A DNA stretch of 64,000 bases from Rotaria sp. Silwood1. Its lineage: Eukaryota > Rotifera > Eurotatoria > Philodinida > Philodinidae. The position numbers were made by a program, and so were the translations under genes. Shown in pieces: positions 1 through 10,804 of this stretch. The stretch spans positions 214,553 to 278,552 of the forward strand of contig CAJNOP010000001.1 in assembly GCA_905250075.1 (NCBI GenBank). The letters are read 5' to 3'. The notes beneath the pieces are model-generated. The model made no database searches and was not told where the DNA came from. It was given only the letters and a program-made list of their open reading frames with translations. Numbering within the stretch: the stretch's first letter is position 1; every line of letters begins with the position of its first letter.

Positions 1-199
1 GCTTTTCTTTCATATTGTTCGGGTAAGTACTAGGCATGTTCGGGCCGATTCTAGGGTTATCGAGGATCCTCTATCGAATGAGGGGTATATGTATGGAGCT
101 CCACCCGACGAATCACCATGGAATAGAATCTCGCAATCTGATTGGTGAATTTTTTCGACCAATCAAATTTGAGAAACACTACTCTTTTATTTTAGGTGG

Positions 200-1140
200 G
201 GAACGTGTAGTATAGTAGGACTTGAGTACCCAAAATAGTAGGTCTTGAGAAGCGAGGGTACGTGGTTGATAACGGTTGACGGATGACTCACCGTTTCTGT
301 TTCGGGTAACGGTGTGGGAAAGGTAACTTCCCACTCCTAGTATTATCCACAGAGTAGAGGCATAAGTCTTCCAGCGATACTTACAGAAGATATTCACAAG
401 TCCCCGAGATCTATTTACAATAGATATTCATAAGCCTTGAAGCGCTATTTCAAAGGGATACTCATAACTGTTGGTGGGCTAGGTGCCGGGAATATCGATA
501 AGCCTTCAAACGCTTCTCACTGGTAAAACTCAAAAGCATTCAAACGCCTTTTACCGCGAGTATCCATGACTTTCCAAGCGCTATCTACTGGTGATATCCA
601 TAACTCTTCAAGCGCTTGTCACTGGGAGCACCCATACTCGTTCAAGCGCTATCTACGGAGGGTAGCGATCACTTTTTGAGTGCAGTTCATAGGGTATACT
701 TAGAAGTCCTCAAGCACTATTTATTGGGAATATTCATTAGTCTTTGAGCGCTACTGATCGGAGGTATTCATAACTCTTTTAGTCCTATTTACAAGGGAAA
801 CACGTCACTTTTGAATCGTTAGTTACTAAAGGTATTCACAAATCTTCGAGAACTATCTACTGTAGATACTCACAGCTCGTCAAAAGCTATTCTTATGAGG
901 TACACATAACTGTTCAAGGGCTATCTATTGAGGCTATCGATAACTCTTCAAAGGCTATATAGAGAGTGTCCTTATAACTCCCAATTGGTTACTGTCGGGT
1001 GTAGATATATCTCTTCAAGGACGATTCACTGATAGTACTCGTAAGTCTTCAAGTGCTATTTACTGGCGGTACCCACCAGTTTTTAAGGATTTTTGATGGT
1101 TTGCCCTGGTGGTTTTTCAATGGCTATCTAGAGCTGGCCG
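200..1140. repeat. Degenerate 34-bp tandem repeat (minisatellite)
   Basis: The block TTCAAGCGCTAT recurs with a fixed step of 34 bp. Good anchors begin at about 369, 403, 437, 471, 505, 539, 573, 607, 641, 675 and 709, and the pattern continues more weakly to about 1100. A typical unit reads roughly TTCAAGCGCTAT, then CTACTGG, then a purine-rich stretch, then TATCCATAACTC. Copies differ at many positions while the period holds, so the array is old. About 22-25 units fit. No convincing open frame runs through it. The left edge is vague, because copies before 335 are barely recognisable. Confidence 0.85.
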
Positions 1141-1334
1141 ACATAACTGTGGTAGGATGATCAAGGAATAACAGGCAGAACTTGAAGAAGGTCATTCAGT
1201 AATTGTTAATGAATCAGGAACCATCGATTGGGTAATATCGAAACAAAATATTCATGTATTGGGTTTTCTCCAAGGGGGACAAAGCAGATTTTGACAATTA
1301 AAATCTTTCCAAATCTTTTGAATTAGACTTCAGA

Positions 1335-1465
1335 AAGCTGTTTCTCAGCTATTGTAAAGACAAAACATATGTTTTTACGAGCCAATCTTAGGATTCTCTG
1401 AGGTTCCCTCTCATTTGACCCGAACATCAATATGTTTTGTCCTTACAATAGCTGAGAAACAGCTT
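1335..1465. repeat. 131-bp inverted repeat (foldback/MITE-like)
   Basis: The arms at 1335-1370 and 1430-1465 are 36 bp each and are reverse complements with one mismatch; the left arm starts AAGCTGTTTCTCAGCTATTG. The loop is 59 bp. No target-site duplication is evident. It could be a short non-autonomous DNA transposon remnant or a hairpin left by a local inverted duplication. Confidence 0.8.
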
Positions 1466-2449
1466 ACTTGAACTTGATTGGTCGATGCTTGGGGTGTAGA
1501 GGTCACGCCTAATATCGCTCAAATAAGGATTCCTAAGCTGGAACCGACAGCCTTTATGAACACGGGAAAACGCGTTGGTTCTTATGAGTCACTTGAATAT
1601 TCGAAGTACATAGGAAACGTCTGCGCTCATATGAATATGCCCAAATTTCATGAAATTGAGAACGATTGATATCCTCTAAAATCTTTCAAAAACTTAAAAT
1701 CTTAGGATCTGCTTTTCTCCCATTGGTTTTCTCCCTAGAAAGAACTAATAGTAAATCATTGTTCGGATAGTCACTTAATGAAGTCTTGTAATGGAGTGAT
1801 TCTGCTTCACAATGAATATTCAATTGTGGGAGTTGTGCTTCCAAACATGGTTTAATTTCGAGTTTTCCTTGGCTGCAATATTGACTGATGATGCTGTCGT
1901 ACGTGTCATATGGGAGAGTATCCTGGTTGATTCTGAATGGGCCAAAATAGCACTATGTTTTGTATTTTCAATGGCACAGAAAAGCTGTACTATAGAGTGT
2001 AGATGACGTTGGGTGGAGAGTATAATACCCACACCTATATTGTTCATCGAGAATCTATGTTTAATGACTTTGGTTGGTAATTTCATATTGTGCGGATAGA
2101 GTATGATTATTGATGAATTCAAAACGACAGTAATCAGTGACACGATTCTTTCTGCAGTTGCACACATTAATCACATAATTTCAATTGAAAGATTGGCAAC
2201 AGATCAATTTATTCTCCCATCTGAATATCGTGTAAATGATTATGTTCTAGAAAAAATGTTTTATCATAATCATTTTATAGCATTTTTCCTTAACTGAAAC
2301 GTTGCTTAGTTCTTCTTATTAAGAATGATCATTTTCATGTTCATTTGCTCATTCATGATTTGAATTCGATTTCAGAGAAAATGCGAAGCAATAATGATGT
2401 TCTTTTCTTTGTTCACAGCACTACTAGTATTTATTTGTAACTGTTATTT
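1466..2449. other. Stretch without recognised gene
   Basis: Short open frames occur here on both strands (plus 1478-1669; minus 1820-2167), but none matches a family I know. The base composition is less AT-biased than the flanking intergenic DNA, so decayed coding sequence is possible. No function is proposed. Confidence 0.4.
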
Positions 2450-3400
2450 TTCAAGTTGATGTCGATGACTCATTAGTTGAGATTGTAAGAGACATTTCAT
2501 TACATCTCTTAGATTCAAATCCATCCCATCGTTCATTGTTTCATCAGATATTAGAATTCGCTTATTTTTTCCGTACAAAGATTGTAATGCACTTGCAAAG
2601 TCAAGGAAGTAGTTAGTGAAGAGTTCTTGTGCAGTTACCAGCTTTGTTCTTCATAGACAATCTACTTACTTGAGGTCTCGATGACTTTTTTAGGATAGTT
2701 CTGCTCAACCCATTCATCAGGCAGGCTTCTCTATTTATAGGAGGCACCGGCTAATTGATCATAAATAGCTACTATTGTATCTGTGCCATCGCCAAGATTA
2801 ACAGCACAAAGACACCTGGTTTGAAAGAATCTCCACCAGTCCAAAAGTCAGCTTCGAGAGTATCAACAATGCATTACTTTCCTCTGCTACCATCATCGTA
2901 TCTCCGTTTTATTTCATAAGATCCTAAAGCAGTTTTCATTATGTCTGAATGAAGATTTTTACCATTAAACCAACTGATGTGTTGCAAGTGATTGCTGTTT
3001 TATCTATTCGAAAAAGAGCAGTAATAATAAGAGCATCATCGATTTTCTGATCGCTATGAGTAACTTTTCCATTAGTGTAAGAGAATATTCTATAGCTTGA
3101 ATTAAATATTTTTATAAGAAAAGTGACACAGGAGCATGATGCATCAAAAGCTTCATTATAGGCTACGCGTTCTTTGTTGAACAATACATTAAATCGTTCA
3201 AGACGATTGATATTCGACAGATAATCTGATTACTTTATTTGAATAATATTTTTCTGCGTAAAATCTCTTTGTCGATGTTCAACCACAAATAATGAAATTA
3301 CTAGTCGCTATACCAATATCGAAACATTTTTCGGTTGAGAGCAGGTGTCCATTGATAAACCACTGTTAATACCACACTGACTGATCATACAGGGAGCCAT
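2450..3400 (-). pseudogene. Broken ADP-ribosylglycohydrolase (DraG/ARH family) remnant
   Basis: Read on the minus strand from 3400 downward, three family blocks appear in the correct order. First is a piece like WFINGHLLSTEKCFDIG, matching the family's W(Y/R)xGhLSSTxxCFDIG block. Next, at about 3050, is VTHSDQKIDDALIITAL, the THGDxxAIDACxxxAAL block. Then come GDSFK and AVNLGDGTDTIVAIYDQLAG at about 2740-2810; its GDGTDT lies at 2776-2793 and corresponds to the metal-binding GDDxDT motif. The blocks lie in different frames with stops between and after them, for example just after the LAGAS segment, so the copy is not translatable. The family removes ADP-ribose from proteins or ribose derivatives. 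Identification rests on motif order; the exact ends are uncertain. Introns could account for some of the gaps, but they would not remove the in-motif frameshift and stop near 2740-2810. Confidence 0.72.
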
Positions 3401-4219
3401 CGATATAGCATCGGTGAACTAACATATATAGTTACTTATGAAATGTTCATAGATAAGATGCAATAATTAAATAGTTTGACTCTTACAAATAAGGTAAATC
3501 ATATGAGAACAAGGTGTCTCTTGTTGTCCTATTTTATAGAATTAAAACCGATTAATACCGATCTCAATATCGAATATCCTAATTAATTCAATGAATGAAA
3601 ACAACAGAAACAGATGAATTATTTCCTAGTCAATGCAAGAACGCTTTTGTCAAGTAAATGAAAATTTGATCATCACCTAAAGCTCTTCCGATCATTGAAA
3701 CTTGTATTTGATCTAAAATTATGTTATTATAATTCACTGAAGGATCTTCCATCTTTTAATTTCTATTTGTTCTCAATATCCTATTGATATGCAATCATTG
3801 TAGCATAACTCGGTCTTTGTCAGTCTGACCATAAAATAAAATGAATACTGTAGAAAAAATAATCACTTCGAATGAATAAGAATCAAATCTTTACTGAACA
3901 CATAACTAAAGATTCTCGTGAAAAATGAAAACCAAATTATATTAAACAGTTAGTTTATAAACAAGTATTGTGCATCCCCAGAAAGTACTTAGTTATAAAC
4001 TTATTTATTATGTACATCAGAAAAAACTTACGAGCCAAACCTTGAACTTTTCAATGTTAGTCGAAAATTCCTTATGTGTACAGGAAGGCCACTTCATATG
4101 TAAGATTTTAAAAAACTACAGAGTTTGATTATCAAAAATTGATTTTTATTCAAAACACGCATGATTTTCTAAATCAGCTTGCAAAAATAAATCGAAAATT
4201 CTGAAGTTCATCGTAAAAT
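3401..4219. other. Intergenic AT-rich DNA
   Basis: No gene is seen. A segment at about 3880-4060 resembles one at about 4955-5080 in direct orientation; both contain AAATCTTTACT, then AAAGATTCTC or AAAATTCTC, then TACATCAGAAA, then CAACCTT or AACCTTGAAC. This suggests a diverged duplicated repeat. Confidence 0.4.
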
Positions 4220-4258
4220 GGTGTGGGTTTGGGTTCAATTGAACAGAATACTCACACC
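4220..4258. repeat. GT-rich hairpin, copy 1
   Basis: GGTGTGGGTTTGGGTT is followed by a short loop and then CTCACACC, giving an imperfect stem. It is a member of the dispersed TGTGGG-type hairpin family seen elsewhere in the window. Confidence 0.55.
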
Positions 4259-5137
4259 TTTCATGTGAAGAAAATATATTATTCGACTTTTTTTCTCTGT
4301 TAACAGATACGTCACTACACTTTGTAATATCGAAATATTTATCATACACATTCAGACAGAACTTTTACGTCATCTTCAGTCATTGACAGAAAAATATTTT
4401 AACTAATTTTGAAAATTTCACTATCAAATAGATCACAATGAATATGTTTTGATTGTTACATAGAGAACATTTACAATAGAAAAACGTTTAAACATAATGA
4501 ATGTATTTCTGAAGCCAGTGTTGAATAGTTTTGTAAGAACAGCGTAATCGATAAGGTCTACCAAGTGGATATTGATGTAGAGTGAAACAAACTATTGTAA
4601 ATGATCAATAAGGAAATAGACAAGATTAGCAATCCGTTTCGTAGATATATTTCTACCATCAACAATACATGATGGTCTACAATGTCATTACTTGTGTAAA
4701 TCATGAATATAAAACAAAACTTTATTCAAGTTCGGTAATCAATTCGATAGTGATGTGCGAAAACGTGGAGCACTATCTAATATCACTGTCATACTGCTCA
4801 TATCAAATGTTTGTATCGAATCAATAGAAAATCACATTTATTTCAACATTAATCAATATAAGTGATACAGTCAATTATAGCACTATCCTAAATGAATATT
4901 GAACTCTCTATTGTGTAGTACGACTTGATATGTAATCTACATTTGCATGAATAATGACCAAATCTTTACTCCTTATACAACTGAAAATTCTCTGTAAAAT
5001 AAAAACAAAACTACTTCATTAATGAATACATCAGAAAGAGTGTTCAACCTTTAACTTCACCATGAATGTATTGAAATAATAAACAAAAATCGAGAAAATA
5101 ATGATGTTATCTATAAGTATAGTTCGAATATCCAAAC
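4259..5137. other. Intergenic AT-rich DNA
   Basis: No gene is seen. It contains the downstream partner (about 4955-5080) of the direct repeat whose first copy lies at about 3880-4060. Confidence 0.4.
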
Positions 5138-5154
5138 AGGGTGTGGGTGTGGAT

Positions 5155-7109
5155 CAGGGTTGTCGATTGTTTTTAGGAGTGGGGGGGGATAAAAATTTGG
5201 CAGAAAGTCAATTTTTTTACAATTTTTAGTTCATCGAGAAATCTTTTCAGAGTAACAAACAAGATCATGTTCGTCAAAAAGCAAAGACACTTTCAAATAT
5301 TTTTAAACTTTCAAAAAATGAAGACATTTTAAGGTGCGAGCAATTCAAACTTCAAGTAAATTTTTTTGCCTTTTTTTATATCATTTGATAGAGTGTGGGC
5401 CGCTGATCACGAAAAACTTGAAGGACGTCGTTTTTTTCGAAAAAAAACGATTTCAAGGTATGCAAAATTTTCTGCTATATTCTTGTTTCCAGCTTCTAAA
5501 GATATACTTTTCAGATTCAGCATCAAAAACTGAGTGCAGACAAGTTATTAGACCGACCCCGATCTCAAAAAAAATTTTTGATGATGGCGCTTCGAATCGC
5601 ACCGAGTGCAATACGCATTGGTCGATTTTGTAAGCCTATCTAGATTTTTAAGTAAGAGATGAAGTCAGATGTTTTATCTCATTTAACTCATCATACCACC
5701 AGTCACAAAAGAACGCATCGCGTTTTTCTTTTCTTTTCTTCGTTGAGAAAAGCCTGTTTTTCTGAATTTTGGGCTAAATAGATGGAATTTGACTCGTATT
5801 TCTCCATTTTCTTCATAAAAACTAAGTTTTCGTGCAATAATCTTATCATATTCGGAATCAGTACGAAAAACTGAATCCATTGATATATGATTTAACCTTT
5901 TCCATTGACTTCAGTTTTTTAATTTTCGGAGAAGACCTGGCTGAAATTTTCATCAAAAAATTAAAGGTGACGAAATTTTTCGAAACATACATTAATCGAT
6001 TCAGTTTTTCGCGGTGCTTCCGAATATGATAAGGTTATTGCACGAAAGCTTAGTTTTTATGAAGAAAATGGAGAAGTACGAGTCAAATTCTATCTATTTA
6101 GCCCAAAATTCAGAAAAACAGTTCTCAACAAAGAAAAGAAAAGAAAAAAAACGCGATGCGTTCTTTTGTGATTGGTGGTATGATGAGTTAAATGCGATAA
6201 AATATTTGACTTCATCTCTTACGTCAAAAAAAACTAGATAGGCTTACAAAATCGGCCTATACGTATTGCACTCGGTGCGATTCGAAACACCATCATCAAA
6301 AAATTCTTTAGATTGGACTCGATCTAACAACTTGTCTGTACTCAGTTTTTTATGCTGCATTTGAAAAAAATATCTTTACAAGCTGGAAAAAAAGAAGGAA
6401 GCAGAAAAGTTTGCACATTTTGAAAACGATGTGTTTTTTTGGTATTTTTCGACCCGGAAGAAGCATTTTCTGGCGCTAAAAAGTAGTTTTTCGTTATCAG
6501 CAGCTCACACTCTATCAAATGACGTAAAAGAAAGGTGAAAAAAAAAATTTTGCTTGAAATTCGCATTGGCAGCACTTTATATATAACATATTTATTGTTC
6601 ACTGTGCCGATGACGAATGGGTTCGTTGAAATATAAATTATTTTGAATAAAATAAGTTCAATTCACTTTTACACGTCGTATATTGGACACAGTTGGAATC
6701 ACAACCCGACAATGAACAGTAAAGCAGACCGAAATTCACCAAAAATTTTAGGCAGAGTACATATGAGCTTTCTGCCAAAGAAAAGTACTCTCAAGTTGAT
6801 TTTCTGCGGGAATTTTGCAGAAAATATATTATTGATGCTATCTATCTATTTTTGCCAGAAAGAGGGAAAATATGACTAAACTGTTCGCATTGCTACCACT
6901 AATCAATAAGTATGCATGCATCGCGGAGAGGAAATTTTGAGAAATTCATCTTCTTAAATTTTGTTTATACATAGGTTGTACGAAAGGGAGAAAAAATATT
7001 TTTCAGCACAAAAACGTAGAAATACAGCGGAAAAAAATTGGCAGAAAGGATCCGAATTTAGCGGGGGGAAATCCCCCCCCATCCCCCCCCCCCCTAATCG
7101 GCAAGCCTG
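5155..7109. mobile_element. Non-autonomous hAT-type DNA transposon, 1955 bp
   Basis: The left end reads CAGGGTTGTCGATT and the right end, as reverse complement, CAGGCTTGCCGATT (12 of 14 identical). Each end is followed by a G-run. An exact 8-bp duplication GTGTGGAT flanks it at 5147-5154 and 7110-7117. Ends starting CAGGG with 8-bp duplications are typical of the hAT superfamily. TTGGCAGAAAG-type motifs recur below both ends (about 5198, 6772, 6850, 7037) and could be subterminal transposase-binding repeats. No transposase frame is present; the interior is mostly one large inverted repeat. Its ends resemble those of the short MITE at 60991-61191, so both may have been mobilised by one transposase family. 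Confidence 0.88.
5343..6570. repeat. Large internal inverted repeat of the hAT-type element
   Basis: The arms are about 5343-5893 and 5986-6570, reverse complements at roughly 80-85 percent by eye, with a spacer of about 90 bp. Shared landmarks include CATTTGATAGAGTGTG, TCGAATCGCACCGAGTGC, AAAGAACGCATCGCG and CCATTTTCTTCATAAAAACT. Transcripts would fold into a hairpin longer than 500 bp. Confidence 0.88.
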
Positions 7110-7155
7110 GTGTGGATATGGGCATTGATCTCTTCTACATCCACACCCTCTTCCC

Positions 7156-8430
7156 CTTTGCTTCTTGTTCATAAAATTTTAGGCTCTGCCACTCGCACAA
7201 TGGTTAGAAAAAGAGAGCCAAGATCCATTCGTATAATTACTTCAGTTAATAACTTGGTATTTTCTCTCATTATGCTTCGCATTTTATGAGGGTTATCTGC
7301 ACCTATCCAACCTATTTTGCTTCTAAGGTTTCTAAAAAAAATATTTTCCCTGAATTCTTCAACAAAGCCTCATAGTTCTTGTTCAGGTTACGCTGAAAGT
7401 TCATTTTTCAGGTTTAACTTGAAATATTAGATAAGTAAAGTGCTCAAGATGACTAATTTATTGCAAAAGTTTTCACATCTTGTGTTACTTCTATCGTCAG
7501 ATACAACTAGAAGCAGAAAATTTGCTTTTTCACACAACAGAACCAACGAAAAACGAAGCTGAAGTTTTCACGATGCAGTAGCCCCAGTGAGAATATTAAT
7601 GTGAAAAATTTCGAGTCGAAATTCGAAAGTCAACTTTTTGAGCGATCTCAGGGAGACTATAAGGATGAAGACCTGCAAAACTAAATTATGAGAGATTTCT
7701 TTTAGCGCTCATCAACGTTCATCGAATGAATTTAGTCTCTATCCAGGAGCGATTCAATACCTAACGGTATTCTCTCGTCAGTTATCAACATTTTCGGATA
7801 AGAACCAAACAATCGATATAGAAGTCTAAAAATGTGAGCGAATCTGCATCGAAGATTATGTAAGGGATGTTATATCTCAATAAGGCCTTAGATTTCCATT
7901 TGTATACATCTATCGAAGTGCTTTGATGACATATTCTATCCAATAGTAAATTGAAATTCTAATAAAGGTTCTTGAAAAATCGGACATAACGTTTACATTA
8001 TTCACCAGCCGCATTTTCTGTATTATATGAGATAAGATTTTTATTTCCATTGAAACAGAAGGGACCTTCAGAACTGCAAAATTTCTGTAGAGTATTGTAA
8101 ACATATAACGATAAATAACTGAATACTACCTAATGAATATAACAAGAATTTCAATTCGAAACATACATTTTACAGATAGAACCTTATTAGTGATGTTTAT
8201 CTATTGCACATAATTTCTAGTAGCTGCTGCAAGACAAATACTAACTTACAATCAGAATCCAAGATGCAGCTAGATAACAGCTTGAATGCCAACTACAACA
8301 TAAGTTCTGGTCTCAGAAATTGATTTTATCTTCTTGATGTCCACGATAGAACAGACGAGATATAGTCGATGGAAAAAGCGACAGTTCCTTTCAATAGCTT
8401 TTAGGAAAAGATTTTCTCGAAATGAAAGGA
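7156..8430. other. Stretch without recognised gene
   Basis: Only short, unassignable open frames occur. Near 7590-7640 lies AAAAATTTCGAGTCGAAATTC, resembling segments at about 18995-19015 and 46370-46400, so part of it is probably an old dispersed repeat. Confidence 0.4.
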
Positions 8431-8482
8431 TGTGGGCGTGGATGTGGGTGCGTGATATCTCTTCAATTACACACCCACACCC
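8431..8482. repeat. GT-rich hairpin, copy 3
   Basis: Left arm GATGTGGGTGCGTG and right arm TACACACCCACACCC form an imperfect stem around the loop ATATCTCTTCAAT. The loop resembles GATCTCTTC of copy 2. It directly abuts the large inverted-repeat element starting at 8483. Confidence 0.7.
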
Positions 8483-10252
8483 AATTTTTGATTTTTGAAA
8501 AGATAATGATAGACTAAAAAAACAATATGGATAACAGTAATTTTCACTAATGAAAATTATTCAGTGCTTATTGTTTATTGTATACGATGACTCAAAATAG
8601 AAAAATAAAATGAACATCTCTTTTTAGTTGAAATATTTCTCAGTGAAGCAAATAGTCGAATAACTCTCTTCATGAATGAAGCTAATAACCCCAAAATGAA
8701 CACTTAGTGGTAACCGAGTTGTCTTTTTTTTCTGGCGTTAGAATTTATTGAATATTAGTTTTCAGTTATTGAAGAAGAGTAGAAAGTAAGAAAGGAGTCA
8801 ACTATTCGATTTTAATTCGAATTATAAGCACATAGGTTGTGTTAGAATTATCTTTGATTAATGATTCAAAAATATTTCTTTAGAAGTGAATGATATGTTA
8901 CAATTCATTCTAATAACAAAATACAATTTTGCGGGTTAAGTGGACGCTATACAACATAAAGGTGTTTGAGAGTTGTGGATGTGTTGAGAAAAAGTTTTGA
9001 TTGAATATCTTAATTGAAATACTTTTCTAAAAATCAAACGATTCTTTCGACGGGATGTTATCCATAGAAAATAAATTATAGCAAATCTGTCCATCAAGAA
9101 GAAATTTCTTTCTTGTGTGTTGCCGCTCTTTCTCTATAACTAACAATCTGTTGTATGATTCTTACACTTCCATAACATGGATCTGCAGCAATGCATTTTT
9201 TTATGTTCTCATGTTGATAGAATACAGCATATCAGTATAGTTTTTGTTCATCAATATTGTTTCTCTTGTCTTTAATAAGTGACTAATGTCGACGACCACT
9301 AAGCGCAGGACGATAATCTTTCATGTGGCATTCGGTAGTATTGAAGTGTGTGAGCGACAGTAATTTACAAATCGCAGTCAATGAATGTTGTTGTATGATT
9401 TGATCGAGTTGTAAATGATGCTGCAGTTTAGGATATTGATCTTTTGGAATATGTAACTAATCAACAATGATTATGTGCAAAAGATTTAGATATCTTTATA
9501 TTATCATTAAGAAAATCAGGTATTTTTGATGAATAAAAAAAAGAAAATGAGTTGAAGGAAACATTTGGCATTTGATACCTGTATTAGTATAAACATTACA
9601 GCAATAAATGATTTCTTTAGTATTCTATGGTAGGGGTTATTTGCATGTACAACACGACTTACTATAAGAGACTTTCTATACATATTAGCACGTCCAAATA
9701 ATTGTCTAATTTAAACACAAGTATTTTAACAAAGATATTCAATCTCAACTTTTTCTTAATATAAGCACACCTCTCAGACATCCTTTTATGATGCAGCGAA
9801 AAGTTTAACACAAATTTATTTTTTCGTTGAATGAAATGTAAAATATCATTTACTTCTACCGGACTATTTTTGAATTATTAATCAAAGATAAGATAATTCT
9901 ACCATAATCTACGTATCCATGATTCGAAATGCAATCGACACTTAACTGGTTCGTTACTTTCTGCTCTTCTTTAATAATTGGCAACTAATACTCAGCGTAT
10001 CTCAAAGTATAGTAAAAAGACAACTCGGTCATCACTATGTATTCATTTTCTCGGCATTAGCTTGATCGACAAAAGGTTATTCGAGTCTTTCTTTGAAAAT
10101 ATTTAAGCTAAAAAAAGATGTTCATTCTAACTTTCTATTTTAAATCATCGTATACAATAAATAATAAACACTGAATATTTTTCATTAGTGAAAATTACTG
10201 TTGTCCATATAGTTCTTTTAGTTTATCATTATCCATCCAAAAATCAAGAATT
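8483..10252. mobile_element. Large inverted-repeat (foldback) element, about 1.77 kb
   Basis: The arms at about 8483-9027 and 9716-10252 are reverse complements. Outer parts are about 88 percent identical by eye and share AACAGTAATTTTCACTAATG and TTTATTGTATACGATGA. Inner parts are more diverged but still alignable through GACCGAGTTGTCTTTT and TTGATTGAATATCTT. The spacer of about 690 bp holds no recognised gene. The ends read AATTNTTGATTTTTG. No clear target duplication is visible, although AATT stands at both outer edges. It is probably a non-autonomous foldback transposon or an old inverted duplication; no transposase is seen. Confidence 0.78.
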
Positions 10253-10710
10253 CCTTTAGCGAGTATGAAACCATTGCTCCTAGTATATTTGTTGAATTAA
10301 TCAAAATATTCCGTTTTGATAAGTATAACTATCAAGTAAAAAAGAAGAAAACATTTCTTCCTTGACAAGGTAAAAAAATTAGTAATGAAATGTTATGATT
10401 ACTCATTTTATTCTTGACATTAAAAAAACATATTTACTCATTGAATTAAAGAAAAAAGGAACCAATTCAATATTATTTCAGAAAGACATTTCATAGAAAA
10501 GTAAGAGAAAAAGTTTAACTTTAGTTTTGAAAATAAAATCATAACATGAATGTGTAAGATTGTACATGAAATCAATAGAAATCAACGAAAAACAAAGTTC
10601 ATAATATCTATTCTTTTCAAACACCTCCATCAGCTCAATAAATCAGTTTTGGTTACGCTTCAAAAGTTTGTCTTACTCATATTTGTCATGTTACAATAGC
10701 AATGGGATAG

Positions 10711-10720
10711 TATATAAATA
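10711..10720 (+). promoter_or_regulatory. TATA box of the Gly/Tyr-rich peptide gene
   Basis: TATATAAATA lies 94 bp before the ATG at 10805. With the usual spacing of about 30 bp, transcription would begin near 10745, leaving a 5' leader of about 60 bases. Confidence 0.6.
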
Positions 10721-10804
10721 AATGCAATCAAATCAGTTTTTATTCATTGATCAAATTCAGAGAAGTATTCTTTGATATTAAACTCATTTAGAAATACAAT
10801 AACT

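Larger units (their letters stand above)
5138..7155. repeat. GT-rich hairpin, copy 2, split by the hAT-type insertion
   Basis: If the element at 5155-7109 and one copy of its 8-bp duplication are removed, the flanks join into a GT-rich left arm (AGGGTGTGGGTGTGGAT, 5138-5154), a loop with GATCTCTTC, and a right arm TACATCCACACCCTC near 7137-7151. This restores a hairpin of the same type as those at 8431 and 34507, which shows that the hairpin predates the insertion. Confidence 0.75.

Noticed and set aside
1820-2167. 115-codon minus-strand open frame as a gene
   Set aside because: No recognisable motif, no supporting splice or poly(A) context; kept only as unassigned sequence.
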